From an uncultured Desulfovibrio sp. (GTDB taxonomy: Bacteria > Desulfobacterota > Desulfovibrionia > Desulfovibrionales > Desulfovibrionaceae): DNA of 36,850 nucleotides. Both the position numbers and the translations under genes were made by a program. Below are positions 24,984 to 33,881 of the stretch, piece after piece (positions within the stretch are counted from its first letter, which is position 1; every line of letters begins with the position of its first letter). The DNA lies in assembly GCA_900541395.1 (NCBI GenBank), contig UQJT01000026.1:1-36850 (forward strand), read 5' to 3'. The notes under the pieces are model-generated. The model ran no database searches, was not told the origin of the DNA, and worked only from the letters and a program-made list of their open reading frames with translations.

Positions 24984-25856
24984 ATGCAAGGCGTTCCCGT
25001 GCTCCGGGTGGCGGCCATCCACGATTTGTCCGGTTTCGGCCGCGCCTCGCTGACCGTGGCCGTACCCATCCTGGCCACCATGGGCATTCAGGTCTGCCCT
25101 TTGCCCACGGCCGTGCTGTCCTCCCAGACTTCGGGCGTGGACGACTTCACTTTTCACGACCTCACCCCTCAGATGGGGCCGGCCCTCGACCACTGGCAAC
25201 GGCTCGGCCTGCGCTTCGACGCGGTATATTCCGGCTTTCTGGGCAACCCGGTTCAGGTGGAACTGGTGGAGCGCTGCATTCGGGACTTCCGGGGGCCGGG
25301 CGGCTTCGCCGTGGTGGACCCGGTCCTGGGCGACAACGGCAGCCTCGACCCTACTCAAACTCCGGATATGGTGGACGCCATGCGCCGCCTGGCGGGCAAA
25401 GCCGATATCATCACCCCCAATTTCACGGAATCCGCCTTTCTGCTGAACGAACCCTGGCGCCCCGACGCCACTCGGGACGAACTCAGGGACCGTCTGATCC
25501 GACTGGCGGCTCTCGGCCCTTCGGCCGTGGTCATCACCAGCGCCCCGGCCCCGGCCCCCGACGTCACGGCCACCGTAGCCTACGATCGGCTTCAAAACCG
25601 CTTTTGGCGAGTGGAGAGCCCCCGTATTCCTGCCTTCTACCCCGGCACGGGCGACATCTTCGCCAGCGTGCTGACCGGCAGTCTGCTTCAGGGCGACAGT
25701 CTGCCCGTAGCCGTAGACCGAGCCGTACAGTTCGTGGTGCTCGGCATCCGGGCCACCTACGGCCATCCCACGCCCCACCGCGACGGCGTTCTGTTGGAGC
25801 GGGTGCTCGGCACGCTGCGTTCGCCCTTTACCGGCGGCAGCTATACGGAATTCTGA
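24984..25856 (+). CDS. pyridoxal/pyridoxamine kinase-like protein (ribokinase family)
   Basis: A 290-residue cytoplasmic kinase of the PdxK/PdxY branch, which phosphorylates pyridoxal, pyridoxine or pyridoxamine in the B6 salvage pathway. Visible landmarks are AAIHDLSGFGRASL at the N-terminus (substrate pocket), VDPVLGDNG near 112-120, DIITPNFTESAFLL near 138-151, and the anion hole PGTGDIFASVLTG with the catalytic base Asp224. The AAGGAG site at 24973-24978 supports the start. The form resembles the shorter PdxY-type kinases of anaerobes rather than ThiD. It follows the TSUP gene by 22 bp. Confidence 0.85.
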   Translation: MQGVPVLRVAAIHDLSGFGRASLTVAVPILATMGIQVCPLPTAVLSSQTSGVDDFTFHDLTPQMGPALDHWQRLGLRFDAVYSGFLGNPVQVELVERCIRDFRGPGGFAVVDPVLGDNGSLDPTQTPDMVDAMRRLAGKADIITPNFTESAFLLNEPWRPDATRDELRDRLIRLAALGPSAVVITSAPAPAPDVTATVAYDRLQNRFWRVESPRIPAFYPGTGDIFASVLTGSLLQGDSLPVAVDRAVQFVVLGIRATYGHPTPHRDGVLLERVLGTLRSPFTGGSYTEF

Positions 25857-25995
25857 TTCCGCGCCGGAATTTCGCGCGACTCGCGCGCTTTGCGGCCACG
25901 CCCCACCCCGTAAAGAAAAAAATGCGTCCGCCGAAAAGGATAGGGTAAGTATCGGTCGCCCCCCCCTTCGCTCGCGGGCGGCCCCAGGAGGCACC

Positions 25996-26778
25996 ATGCG
26001 TTCCCTGCTTGTCGTCGCGGTTCTGTCCGCCGCGTTGTATCCGGTTTCTTCACTGCGCGCCGAACAGGCCGCGCCCGTCGTATCCGCCCCGGCCGCCCCG
26101 AACGGCACGGCCACGGACGCCGCATCCGTCGAAAGCTTGACCAGACTCACCGTCCTGGACGACGACGGCACCCTGCGCACCATGCTTTGTCGGCCTTTAA
26201 GCGTGGAAAAAACAACGCCGCGCCGCGTCGCGCCCGCTCCGGTCACGCGCGCGCTGCCCGCTTCGCCCGCTCAGGCCCCGGTTCCGGACGCCGCGTCCCG
26301 GCAGACCGCGTCGCAGCCCTGTCTGCCTCCACCCAGGCCCACGGACCTCGGCATACGTCCCAACGCGCCTTTATACGCGGACCCGGCCGCCGTGGAAGCC
26401 GCCTGGAACTGTTATGCGCCCCGTCGGACGGCCTATGCCCCGCGCGCCTGGCGCGCCCCCGACCCGGCCGTGCACAGTCCTTTGCCGCCGCTGCGCTCCA
26501 CAGTCCGACGCAGCGCCGGACCGAGCGCGCCGTCCAAAACCCCGGTCCAGATCGGCATCGACGTGCTGGTGTCCACAGTGCAGACCTTGTGTCCGCCCGC
26601 CGCGGGTTCCGCCGTTTCCGCCGCCGCGGACGGCGACGTCTCCCCGGCGGCCATGCCCGTTCCCCGCGTCGGTTCGGCGGCCGCCCCGGCCTCGACCTCA
26701 ACCACGGCGTCCGCAGCGTCACGGGATGTCTATGGGGGACCGGCGCCGAACGTCCCGAACGCGCCGGTCGGCCGCTGA
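25996..26778 (+). CDS. secreted Ala/Pro-rich protein of unknown function
   Basis: A 260-residue frame starting at a good ribosome site (AGGAGG at 25987-25992) with a signal peptide (MRSLLVVAVLSAALYPVSSL, cleavage near LRA-EQ). The mature region is rich in Ala, Pro, Ser and Arg with few hydrophobic runs, apart from a short segment IGIDVLVSTVQTLC near 195. Three or four scattered Cys are present. It looks like a low-complexity exported or cell-envelope protein; no family was recognised. Low complexity makes a false call possible, though the start signals argue against it. It is convergent with the half-size EamA gene. Confidence 0.6.
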   Translation: MRSLLVVAVLSAALYPVSSLRAEQAAPVVSAPAAPNGTATDAASVESLTRLTVLDDDGTLRTMLCRPLSVEKTTPRRVAPAPVTRALPASPAQAPVPDAASRQTASQPCLPPPRPTDLGIRPNAPLYADPAAVEAAWNCYAPRRTAYAPRAWRAPDPAVHSPLPPLRSTVRRSAGPSAPSKTPVQIGIDVLVSTVQTLCPPAAGSAVSAAADGDVSPAAMPVPRVGSAAAPASTSTTASAASRDVYGGPAPNVPNAPVGR

Positions 26779-26815
26779 CGCGTCGCATCGGCGCAAACCG
26801 GGGTCTCGGCCGCCG

Positions 26816-27229
26816 CTACAGGACCAGTACCAGTGAGCCGCAGGTAATCAGCGCCCCGCCCAAAACAACCTTGAAATCGGCGGGCTCGCCCAAGAGCAGA
26901 ATGGACAGAAAAATGGTCAGGGCCACGCTGAGCTTGTCGATGGGGGCCACCTTGGACACGTCGCCCATTTGCAGCGCTTTGAAATAAAACAGCCAGGACA
27001 GCCCCGTGGCCATGCCGGACAGACATAAAAACAGCCAGTTGTGCCCGCTGAGATCACGGATGCCCTTCATGGCTCCGGTGAGCAGCACCATGCCCCACAC
27101 CAGGGGCAGAACAACACTGACCCGGATGGCCGTGGCCAGGTTGGAATCGATGCCGCGTACCCCGACCTTGGCGAGCAACGCGGTGAGCGAGGCGAATACG
27201 GCCGACAACAGCGCATAATATTTCCACAT
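26816..27229 (-). CDS. half-size EamA (DMT) transporter
   Basis: A 137-residue membrane protein with one EamA domain of about five helices (MWKYYALLSAVFASLTALLA to the C-terminal LGGALITCGSLVLVL). Single-domain members are known and would dimerise to make a full DMT transporter. The conserved block WLFYFKALQMGDVSKVAPIDKLSV is typical of the single-domain group. ATG 27229 is chosen; the frame continues upstream to 27391 across a palindromic repeat that is unlikely to be coding. The substrate is unknown. Confidence 0.87.
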   Translation of the reverse strand: MWKYYALLSAVFASLTALLAKVGVRGIDSNLATAIRVSVVLPLVWGMVLLTGAMKGIRDLSGHNWLFLCLSGMATGLSWLFYFKALQMGDVSKVAPIDKLSVALTIFLSILLLGEPADFKVVLGGALITCGSLVLVL

Positions 27230-27317
27230 GGCGACTTGCCCCTGATGTTGGAACGGTTTGCTGTTGAAAACGGCAAGCGCTCCGGCGGCCGCGGGAGCGG
27301 ACGCCCGCGACGGATAA

Positions 27318-27341
27318 GCCTGAAAAACACGCATTTCAGGC
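27318..27341. repeat. hairpin adjoining the dispersed element (copy 2)
   Basis: GCCTGAAA (27318-27325) and TTTCAGGC (27334-27341) form a perfect 8-bp stem five bases from the dispersed palindrome. Both element copies thus come as a pair of adjacent hairpins. The gap 27230-27623 contains this pair and the rpmH promoter. Confidence 0.55.
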
Positions 27342-27346
27342 GAAAT

Positions 27347-27386
27347 GACGGCAGTTCCGCTTTTGAAATAGGACAATTTCAAAAGC
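27347..27386 (-). repeat. dispersed 40-bp palindromic element, copy 2
   Basis: On the minus strand this is 34 of 40 identical to 22381-22420. The stem is an 11-bp perfect pair, GCTTTTGAAAT (27359-27369) with ATTTCAAAAGC (27376-27386). Differences are in the loop and in two bases after the stem. It lies upstream of the half-size EamA gene and could sit in its 5' leader. Confidence 0.75.
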
Positions 27387-27556
27387 AACAAGTTTTAGGC
27401 AACGACCGACTGTCTATGCGGTCTGTATCTCCCCTTTCCTTCTTCCGGGCAAGTCTTTTTCAGACACGTCGGGCACGGTTCCGCAAAGCGTATCGTCACG
27501 GGCTGCGCGGACCGCGCAGCATTATGCGCCCGCCCCGGAACTTCCGCGTCCAACGC

Positions 27557-27586
27557 TTGACGGAGCCCCCCGCAAGACGATATAGC
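27557..27586 (+). promoter_or_regulatory. sigma70-type promoter of the rpmH cluster
   Basis: TTGACG (27557-27562, 5 of 6) and TATAGC (27581-27586, 4 of 6) are 18 bp apart, with transcription expected near 27593. This leaves about 30 bases before the rpmH ATG. Confidence 0.6.
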
Positions 27587-27623
27587 CTTTGGTTCCAATA
27601 TTCTCCAAGGAGACCCTGCCGTC

Positions 27624-27758
27624 ATGAAAAGAACCTACCAGCCCAGCAAAATCAGCCGTAAGCGCACCCACGGCTTTCGCGCGCGCATGAGCACCTCCAC
27701 CGGACGCGCCCTTATCAACCGCAGACGCGCCAAAGGGCGCAAGCGCCTGTCCGCGTAG
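27624..27758 (+). CDS. rpmH: 50S ribosomal protein L34
   Basis: A 44-residue protein starting [20 protein letters not shown] and ending in the basic [12 protein letters not shown] tail, the standard L34 sequence and length. The ribosome site is AAGGAG at 27607-27612. It opens the conserved rpmH-rnpA-yidD-yidC-jag block. The 161-bp gap to rnpA is longer than usual and contains GC-rich inverted repeats (around 27785-27815) that may tune expression of rnpA relative to the abundant L34. Confidence 0.97.
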   Translation: MKRTYQPSKISRKRTHGFRARMSTSTGRALINRRRAKGRKRLSA

Positions 27759-27919
27759 CACGCGGCGCGCTCCCGGCGTCCGGCCGGGGAAGCGCCGGGC
27801 CGCCCCGGCGGCCTTTCGTCATCGCGCTTCCGTCCGCCACGCCCGGTCAACGGAACGATCAGGGCCGGGAATTTCCCGCGCCCTTTCGTTGCGTTAAAAA
27901 CGCCCAGGCGTCTCTTTCC

Positions 27920-28348
27920 GTGCCTCTGACCTGGCCCAAACAGCGTCGACTCGCCCGGCGGCCGCAATTCACGGCCTGCTACGACCGGGGAGAACGTCAT
28001 TATACTCGGCATTTCGTGGTCTTCGCGCTGGCGCGCTCCGCGGAATCCCCGACCGGTCTCGGTCGTCTGGGCCTTGCGGTCACACGCAAATGCGGCAACG
28101 CGGTGGAACGCAACCGCATCAAACGGGTGCTTCGGGAATTTTTCCGCCTGCGCCAGCAAGACATGCCCGTCATGGACATTGTGGTCACGCCGAAACGTCA
28201 TCTGCGCGCCGACAAGGTGCATCTCGCGCTTGTGGAACGCGAACTCGCCCCCTTGTTCGACATATTGCGCGCGGCGTCCGGCCCCGGCCCCCGCGACGAC
28301 GGACGGGCCGTCCGACGGCCGCAGGCGCAGGACGGTGAACCGGCATGA
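27920..28348 (+). CDS. rnpA: ribonuclease P protein component
   Basis: The 142-residue protein subunit of RNase P, which helps the catalytic RNA mature tRNA 5' ends. The RNR motif is intact ([13 protein letters not shown], from about residue 64), preceded by [14 protein letters not shown], typical of the family. The start is GTG at 27920 ([17 protein letters not shown]). The C-terminal 20 residues are extra and low complexity compared with compact homologues. Its stop overlaps the yidD start as ATGA, implying translational coupling. Confidence 0.95.
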   Translation: MPLTWPKQRRLARRPQFTACYDRGERHYTRHFVVFALARSAESPTGLGRLGLAVTRKCGNAVERNRIKRVLREFFRLRQQDMPVMDIVVTPKRHLRADKVHLALVERELAPLFDILRAASGPGPRDDGRAVRRPQAQDGEPA

Positions 28349-28620
28349 CGGCGGCGCGGCGGCTTCTTATTCTTCCCATACGCGTGTACAAGCGCTGTAT
28401 TTCGCCGTTGCTGCCGCCGGCCTGCCGGTTTTATCCCTCCTGTTCCACCTACGCCATCCAGGCCATCGAAATCCACGGCCCCGCCAAGGGGCTGTGGCTG
28501 GCCGCGAAACGCATCCTGCGCTGCCACCCCGGTTCGGCCGGAGGTTTCGACCCCGTGCCGCCCTTCAATCCTTCCCACCGCTCCCCCCACCGGCCGGAGC
28601 ATCAGGACCGTCATGGATAA
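28345..28620 (+). CDS. yidD: membrane protein insertion efficiency factor YidD
   Basis: A 91-residue YidD protein with the signature [11 protein letters not shown] and the [14 protein letters not shown] region. It associates with the inner membrane and aids YidC-dependent insertion. It overlaps rnpA by 4 bp at its start and yidC by 8 bp at its end, so the three genes are translationally coupled. The last 15 residues (after PPFN) are polar and variable in the family. Confidence 0.95.
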   Translation: MTAARRLLILPIRVYKRCISPLLPPACRFYPSCSTYAIQAIEIHGPAKGLWLAAKRILRCHPGSAGGFDPVPPFNPSHRSPHRPEHQDRHG

Positions 28621-30214
28621 TTCCCGCCTTTTAATCGCCACCTTGCTCTGCTTCGCCCTGCTTGTGGGCTGGCAATACTTTTCCGACTTCATGGGCTGGA
28701 CCCCGCCGCCCGCGCCCATTGAGGAAGTCGTTCAGGAGCCCGCCCGGCCCGAGGCGCAACCCGCCGCGGCGGTCCCCGCGACGCCCGTTCAGCAGTTCGC
28801 CCCCACCGAGGGCCGCGAAGTGCGCGTGGACACCCCCCTGTATACCGCGGTGTTCCACACCAGCGGGGGAGTGCTCCAGTCTTTCACGCTCAAAAAATAT
28901 TCAGCGGGCATCGCCCCGGATTCCGGTCCCTTCAACATGATTTCGCCCGCCGCCGCCGCCGTGTCGCCTCTGGGCCTCATGATCAACGGCGCCCCCTCAT
29001 GGAACACGGGCTCCTGGGCCTTCGAGGGCGACGATCTCACGCTGGACGAAGGCCAGAGCGGCACCCTGGTCTTCACCGGCGAGGTCGGCGGCCTGCGCGT
29101 CGCCCGCGCCATCACCTTCAGCGCCGACACCTACTACCTGGACGAGAATATCACCCTGTCCGGCGCGGCGGCGGCTCCGGCCCAGCTCAGCTACACCCTG
29201 GCGGTCACTTCCACCAGCGGCGGCAGCAACTACGACGTTATGGGCATGGCCTGGGACCTGGACGGTTCCTTCAAACGCGAAAACAGCGTGAGCACCCTGA
29301 CCGAAGAGGGGATCATCAAGTCCGGCGATATTTGGTGGGCGGGCCTGATGAGCAACTATTTCCTGGCCGCCGTGGTGCCCGACAAGGGCGCTCAGGCCAC
29401 CTTCAAGGGCCGCATTCTCGAACCGGGCGGCATCTGGCGGGCCGCCGTGGATCAGCCCGCCGTGACCGTGACGCCGGACGCGCCGGTCACCGTGCATACC
29501 GGCTGGTGGGTGGGCCCCAAGGACCGCGCCATGCTCAAGGCCGCGCCCAACGACCTGTCCGCCTCGGTGGACATGGGCTTTTTCACCTTCCTGTCCGTGC
29601 CCCTTTTGTGGCTGCTGACCTTCTTCCATTCCCTGGTGAGCAACTGGGGCGTGGCCATCATCCTGTTGACCGTGCTCATCAAGCTGCTGTTCTGGCCGCT
29701 CACCCGCAAGAGCTACAAATCCATGGAAAAGATGAAAAAAATCCAGCCCATGATGAAGCAGCTCCAGGAAAAGTACGGCCAGGACAAGGAAGCGTTGAGC
29801 CGCGAAATGATGCAGCTTTACAAAACCTATGGCGTCAACCCCATGGGCGGCTGCCTTCCCATCCTGATCCAGTTGCCGGTGTTCGTGGCCCTGTATCAGG
29901 CCTTGCTGCACTCCATCGAACTGCGCCACGCCGCGTTCATCACCTATCTGCCCTTTACCGATACTCTGTGGCTGGCCGACCTGTCCGCCAAAGACCCCTT
30001 CTACATCACGCCCATCATCATGGGCGCGACCATGTTCCTGCAGCAATGGCTGTCGCCCGCCATGGGCGACCCCACCCAGCGTAAAATGATGATGATCATG
30101 CCCCTCATCTTCACGGTCATGTTCATCAACTTCCCCTCCGGCCTGGTACTGTACTGGCTGAGCAACAACGTGCTGTCCATCGCCCAGCAGTGGTGGACCC
30201 TGCGCAAGGCCTGA
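28613..30214 (+). CDS. yidC: membrane protein insertase YidC/Oxa1
   Basis: A 533-residue inner-membrane insertase of the long Gram-negative type. An N-terminal membrane anchor (about 5-23) and a Pro/Ala-rich linker lead to a periplasmic beta-rich domain (about 65-320), followed by the Oxa1-like core from about 330 with [21 protein letters not shown], the cytoplasmic loop [19 protein letters not shown], and [19 protein letters not shown]. The basic residue in core helix 1 is Lys rather than the Arg of E. coli, a change I believe is common in related groups. It inserts membrane proteins alone or with SecYEG. Confidence 0.97.
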   Translation: MDNSRLLIATLLCFALLVGWQYFSDFMGWTPPPAPIEEVVQEPARPEAQPAAAVPATPVQQFAPTEGREVRVDTPLYTAVFHTSGGVLQSFTLKKYSAGIAPDSGPFNMISPAAAAVSPLGLMINGAPSWNTGSWAFEGDDLTLDEGQSGTLVFTGEVGGLRVARAITFSADTYYLDENITLSGAAAAPAQLSYTLAVTSTSGGSNYDVMGMAWDLDGSFKRENSVSTLTEEGIIKSGDIWWAGLMSNYFLAAVVPDKGAQATFKGRILEPGGIWRAAVDQPAVTVTPDAPVTVHTGWWVGPKDRAMLKAAPNDLSASVDMGFFTFLSVPLLWLLTFFHSLVSNWGVAIILLTVLIKLLFWPLTRKSYKSMEKMKKIQPMMKQLQEKYGQDKEALSREMMQLYKTYGVNPMGGCLPILIQLPVFVALYQALLHSIELRHAAFITYLPFTDTLWLADLSAKDPFYITPIIMGATMFLQQWLSPAMGDPTQRKMMMIMPLIFTVMFINFPSGLVLYWLSNNVLSIAQQWWTLRKA

Positions 30215-30220
30215 CGCGCG

Positions 30221-30276
30221 CGCCGAAGGTCGATCGCCGCGATCGACCTTCGGCGGCCGCAAAGCCGCGGCCGCCG
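30221..30276. repeat. two overlapping long hairpins between yidC and jag
   Basis: A 16-bp perfect stem (30221-30236 with 30240-30255, loop CCG) is followed by a 10-bp stem (30251-30260 with 30267-30276). They share bases 30251-30255, so both cannot fully form at once. There is no T-run. The position 7 bp after the yidC stop suggests partial termination or mRNA stabilisation within the operon. Confidence 0.65.
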
Positions 30277-30348
30277 TGCCCGACCGACAAGTCCGGAAAA
30301 ACGGCTACGGCCCCACTCAAACTCAATCCGGTTGAAAAGGACAGCTCC

Positions 30349-31404
30349 ATGAGCGATTTCAAGGAGTTTCAAGGCAAAACACTCGATGCGGCCATAGCCG
30401 AGGCGTGCGCGTACTATGACGCCCCCCGCGAAAAGCTGGAAATCGACATTGTGGAAGACGCCAAAAGCGGCATTTTCGGTCTGGTGGGCGCGCGCAAGGC
30501 CCGGATACGGGCCCGCCGCGCCCAGTTGCCCCCGTTGGGCGGCCGCGGCAAAAACCGCCGCGCGTCGGTCCCGACTCCTTCGGACGCGCCCGATGCGGCG
30601 GTCGGGACCGACGGCGTCATGGACGAGCCGAAAGAATCCGAACCCGCCCGCAAGGCTCGCCGCAGCGACAAGCCCGCCCCAAATCACCGTCAGGCCGCCG
30701 CTGAAACGACTCCGGAAGCTCCTGCCGAAAACGCTCCGGAGGCGGACGCCGAGGTTCCCGCCGAAGCCGCGCCCGTTCGCGAACCACGGCGCGGACGCCC
30801 CCCCCGCGTTCCCCGCGCCGTGGACAGGGAAGCCGACACCCCGGACGACACGCAGGCCAAAACGGCGGACAAGTGCGAAAAGCCCGAGGACGCCCATGAC
30901 GTTGAAAGTGAATCAGGTCTGCCCCGCGTGGCTCTGGCCGATCTGGATCAGGATCGCCTGATCCGCATTGCCACGGATATGGTGTCGAGGCTGGTTTTCC
31001 CCATCGTGGGCGAAGTGCCTCTGGAGGTCAGCGTGGGCGAAGATCGCGTGCAGGTGCGCGTGGATTGTGAAGACACCGGCCTGCTTATCGGTCGCGAGGG
31101 CCAGAACCTGGCGGCCGTGCAATATCTGGCCGCGCGCATGGTCGCCCGCGCCGTGGGCGCGCAGGTGCGCGTGCAGGTGGACGCCGGAGACTATCACTCC
31201 CGCCAGGACTCCCGCCTGCAGGAACTGGCGCGCGCCCTGGCCGACAAAGTGCGGGCCACGGGCCGCTCCCAGTCCACCCGCCCCCTCAGCGCCTATCAAC
31301 GCCGGGTTATCCACCTCACTCTTCAGGACGATCCCGACGTGCAGACCCGCAGTTCCGGCGAAGGTCCCCTCAAACGCGTCGTCATTCTGCGCCGGAAAGA
31401 TTAA
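30349..31404 (+). CDS. jag: Jag (KhpB) RNA-binding protein, Jag-N/KH/R3H
   Basis: A 351-residue protein usually encoded beside yidC. The Jag-N domain is at 1-50 (FQGKTLDAAIAEACAYY, then IVEDAKSGIFGLVGARKARI). A long Ala/Pro/Glu/Arg-rich linker spans about 55-205. A KH domain follows with the GxxG loop in LLIGREGQNLAAVQYL near 250, and then an R3H domain (SRLQELARALADKVRATGRSQ to LSAYQRRVIHL). Relatives bind RNA and affect cell envelope growth. The start at 30349 has an AAAAGGA site. The linker is longer than in Firmicute Jag. mnmE, often next in this cluster, is absent here; aroE follows instead. Confidence 0.94.
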   Translation: MSDFKEFQGKTLDAAIAEACAYYDAPREKLEIDIVEDAKSGIFGLVGARKARIRARRAQLPPLGGRGKNRRASVPTPSDAPDAAVGTDGVMDEPKESEPARKARRSDKPAPNHRQAAAETTPEAPAENAPEADAEVPAEAAPVREPRRGRPPRVPRAVDREADTPDDTQAKTADKCEKPEDAHDVESESGLPRVALADLDQDRLIRIATDMVSRLVFPIVGEVPLEVSVGEDRVQVRVDCEDTGLLIGREGQNLAAVQYLAARMVARAVGAQVRVQVDAGDYHSRQDSRLQELARALADKVRATGRSQSTRPLSAYQRRVIHLTLQDDPDVQTRSSGEGPLKRVVILRRKD

Positions 31405-31405
31405 A

Positions 31406-31457
31406 CCGGGGCGCCGCCCCGGACCCCGCCGGGGGCTGGGGGAGACGGAGTCCCCCA
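31406..31457. repeat. GC palindromes in the jag-aroE gap
   Basis: CCGGGGC...GCCCCGG at 31406-31422 is followed by ACCCCGCC and a second stem, TGGGGGA/TCCCCCA (31437-31443 and 31451-31457). The aroE ribosome site AAAGGAG (31457-31463) starts at the foot of the second stem. The arrangement closely resembles that after leuA, and part of it recurs at 7475-7492. Confidence 0.6.
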
Positions 31458-31468
31458 AAGGAGCCGGT

Positions 31469-32374
31469 ATGTTCCTCCCGCAAAAACTGTACGGGGTCAT
31501 CGGAGATCCGATCGGGCACAGCCTGAGCCCGGTTCTGCACAATGCGGCTTTCCAGGCCTGGGGCATTCCGGCCGTGCTGCTGCCCTGGCGCATCGCGGCG
31601 GAGCGCCTGGCCGACTTCGTGGCGGCGGCGCGGCTGTTGCCCGTGGCCGGAGCCTGCGTGACCATCCCCCACAAAGAAAAGATGCTGTCTCTGGTGGACA
31701 GGGCCACGCCCCTGGCCCGGGCCGTGGGCGCGGTGAATACCCTGTACCGGGACGGCGACGAACTGGTGGGCCACAACACGGACGTAGAGGGCTTCCTTCA
31801 GCCGCTGTATCAGCGCGGCGAATTTCCCACCGCGCTGATTCTGGGAGCGGGGGGCGCGGCCCGCGCCGTTCTGGCCGGGTTGCTGAGTCTGGACGGAGTG
31901 CGCCGCGTGCTGGTGACCGCCCGGCGTGAGGAGCAGGCCCGGGCTCTTGCGGGCGAAGTGCGCGCTCTGCCGGACGAACACGCCGCCCCGCGCACCCCGC
32001 CCGCGGTGGAAATCGTTCCCTGGAACGCCCGACACGACGTAACGGCCGATCTGGTGATCAATACCACGCCGGTGGGCATGAGCGGCGGCAAGGCGGCTTT
32101 TGCCTCGCCCTTTACCGAATTCCGGGGGCGGGGCCTGGCCTACGATCTCATTTATCAGGCCACGCCTTTCCTCAAGGCCGCCCGCGCCGCGGGGTGGGAA
32201 ACCCTGAACGGTCGCGACATGTTCGTCGCCCAGGCTTCGGCCCAATTCATCCTGTGGACCGGCTTTCCTCTGCCCGACACGGCCCTTGCCGCTCTGGACG
32301 AAGCCATAACCCGCCGCTCGGCGGAACAGGCGGCATACCCCACCCCCTCCATGCAAGGAGCGTCCCATGCGTAA
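31469..32374 (+). CDS. aroE: shikimate dehydrogenase
   Basis: A 301-residue enzyme that reduces 3-dehydroshikimate to shikimate with NADPH in aromatic amino-acid synthesis. The N-terminal substrate domain shows [17 protein letters not shown] and the catalytic Lys69 in TIPHKEKM, with the partner Asp in NTDVEGF. The nucleotide-binding domain shows [12 protein letters not shown], and INTTPVGMS and [11 protein letters not shown] follow. The start at 31469 has AAAGGAG. The last 20 residues overlap the psd start by 8 bp, so translation is coupled. Confidence 0.95.
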   Translation: MFLPQKLYGVIGDPIGHSLSPVLHNAAFQAWGIPAVLLPWRIAAERLADFVAAARLLPVAGACVTIPHKEKMLSLVDRATPLARAVGAVNTLYRDGDELVGHNTDVEGFLQPLYQRGEFPTALILGAGGAARAVLAGLLSLDGVRRVLVTARREEQARALAGEVRALPDEHAAPRTPPAVEIVPWNARHDVTADLVINTTPVGMSGGKAAFASPFTEFRGRGLAYDLIYQATPFLKAARAAGWETLNGRDMFVAQASAQFILWTGFPLPDTALAALDEAITRRSAEQAAYPTPSMQGASHA

Positions 32375-33026
32375 GCCATCCATCGGCCTGGCCCCGGAAG
32401 GGGCTCCCGTTATCGGCCTGCTGGCCCTCACCACTCTTGTTTTCGCCTGCCTGGACTGGTGGCTGCCGGCCCTGGCCGCCCTGATCCTGCTGTGGTTTGC
32501 CGTCCACTTTTTCCGCGACCCCGAACGGGTGATCCCCCACGGCGAAGGTCTGGCCGTCAGTCCGGCCGACGGCCGCATTATCCGCATCGCGGATCGGGAC
32601 GATCCCTTCACCGGCGAAAAACGGGTGTGCGTGTCCATCTTCATGAATGTGTTCAACGTGCATGTAAACCGCAGTCCTGTGGCGGGACAGGTGACGGATG
32701 TGACCTACACGCCCGGCGCCTTTGTCAACGCCTCGTGGGACAAGGCCTCCACCGACAACGAACGTTGCGCCTGGCAGGTGCGGGACGCCGACGGCGCCGC
32801 CTGGACCTTTGTGCAAATCGCGGGGCTGGTGGCGCGCCGCATCGTGGCCCGAGCCGAAACGGGCGACGCCCTGGCCCGGGGGGAGCGTTTCGGCCTGATC
32901 CGCTTCGGGTCGCGCGTTGACCTCTACCTGCCCGAAGGCTATGATCCGGCCGTCGGCATCGGTCAGACCGTATTCGCCGGTCAGACCGTCGTCGCCCGCC
33001 TTTCCCGTTCCAGCGTGAAGGACTGA
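32367..33026 (+). CDS. psd: phosphatidylserine decarboxylase proenzyme (short form)
   Basis: The 219-residue short-type PSD, which makes phosphatidylethanolamine. It cleaves itself to give a pyruvoyl cofactor; the site is G181-S182 within [11 protein letters not shown]. The N-terminal hydrophobic hairpin (about 14-46) anchors it to the inner membrane, and SPADGRI and [15 protein letters not shown] are family blocks. It is shorter than E. coli Psd and has the GS form rather than LGST, as usual for this group. It is followed by pssA after one base, pairing the two consecutive steps of the pathway. Confidence 0.95.
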   Translation: MRKPSIGLAPEGAPVIGLLALTTLVFACLDWWLPALAALILLWFAVHFFRDPERVIPHGEGLAVSPADGRIIRIADRDDPFTGEKRVCVSIFMNVFNVHVNRSPVAGQVTDVTYTPGAFVNASWDKASTDNERCAWQVRDADGAAWTFVQIAGLVARRIVARAETGDALARGERFGLIRFGSRVDLYLPEGYDPAVGIGQTVFAGQTVVARLSRSSVKD

Positions 33027-33027
33027 T

Positions 33028-33783
33028 ATGCGCGATCCCAACCGTCCCGTGCCCCGCGGGGTGTACATACTGCCCAACCTGTTCACCACGGCCAGCCTGT
33101 TCACCGGCTTTATGAGCATTATTTTTGCCGTGTCGGGGCGCTACGACAGCGCGGCCTGGGCCATTTTATTCAGCGCCCTCATGGACGGCCTGGACGGCAA
33201 GGTGGCCCGCCTGACGGGCACGGCCAGCCAGTTCGGCATCGAATACGATTCCCTGGCCGACTGCGTGGCCTTCGGCACGGCCCCGGCCATGCTGATGTGG
33301 GCCTGGCAATTGAACTCCTTCGGACGCATGGGCGTGGCAGTGGCTTTTCTGTCCGTGGCCTGCGGCGCCCTGCGTCTGGCCCGCTTCAACGTGGGCGTGG
33401 CCACCACCTCCAAACGCTTTTTCATCGGCCTGCCCATACCGGCCTGCGGCTGCGCTCTGGCCACCTTCGTGCTGTTCCGGCCCTATCTGCCCGACTGGCT
33501 GGCCGGGCAACTGCCTTACATCTGTCTGGGGCTGGCCTTCTTTCTCCCCCTGCTCATGGTCAGCCGCGTACGCTATTTTTCCTTCAAGGAATACGGATTT
33601 CTGCGGGCCCATCCCTTCAGCACGCTGGTGGCCGCCCTGCTGCTGTTCGTGCTGATCTTCTCCGCGCCGCGCATGTTCTGTTTTCTGTTGTGCCTGGGCT
33701 ACATTCTGTCCGGCCTGATTTACACCTTTCTGCTGCTGCCCCGGCGCAATCGCCAGATACTGCGCCACCTGACCCAGAGCTGA
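33028..33783 (+). CDS. pssA: CDP-diacylglycerol-serine O-phosphatidyltransferase
   Basis: The 251-residue membrane enzyme that joins CDP-diacylglycerol and serine to give phosphatidylserine, the substrate of the psd product encoded immediately upstream. The CDP-alcohol phosphotransferase signature D-x2-D-G-x2-A-R-x8-G-x3-D-x3-D is perfect at residues 53-78. About seven to eight hydrophobic segments are present. It starts one base after the psd stop. An intrinsic terminator follows, so the aroE-psd-pssA unit ends here. Confidence 0.95.
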   Translation: MRDPNRPVPRGVYILPNLFTTASLFTGFMSIIFAVSGRYDSAAWAILFSALMDGLDGKVARLTGTASQFGIEYDSLADCVAFGTAPAMLMWAWQLNSFGRMGVAVAFLSVACGALRLARFNVGVATTSKRFFIGLPIPACGCALATFVLFRPYLPDWLAGQLPYICLGLAFFLPLLMVSRVRYFSFKEYGFLRAHPFSTLVAALLLFVLIFSAPRMFCFLLCLGYILSGLIYTFLLLPRRNRQILRHLTQS

Positions 33784-33810
33784 AAGGCGCCCAAAGTTCG
33801 CATAGTCGAC

Positions 33811-33848
33811 GGAACGAGGCCCCTTTCAGCAGGCTTCGTTCCGTTTTT
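33811..33848 (+). terminator. intrinsic terminator after pssA
   Basis: GGAACGAGGCC (33811-33821) pairs with GGCTTCGTTCC (33832-33842) through one G-T wobble, followed by GTTTTT. It separates pssA from leuA. No leucine-rich leader peptide is seen before it, so attenuation of leu is not supported. Confidence 0.82.
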
Positions 33849-33881
33849 GCATAGCATCCTCAACCCGATTCGGAGTCCGGC

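Noticed and set aside
24597..26246. 549-codon minus-strand frame across the TSUP, kinase and secreted-protein genes
   Set aside because: It runs antisense through two recognised genes and lacks family motifs and a ribosome site.
33784..33881. Possible leucine attenuator before leuA
   Set aside because: There is no leader peptide with Leu codons; the hairpin and T-run are better explained as the pssA terminator.
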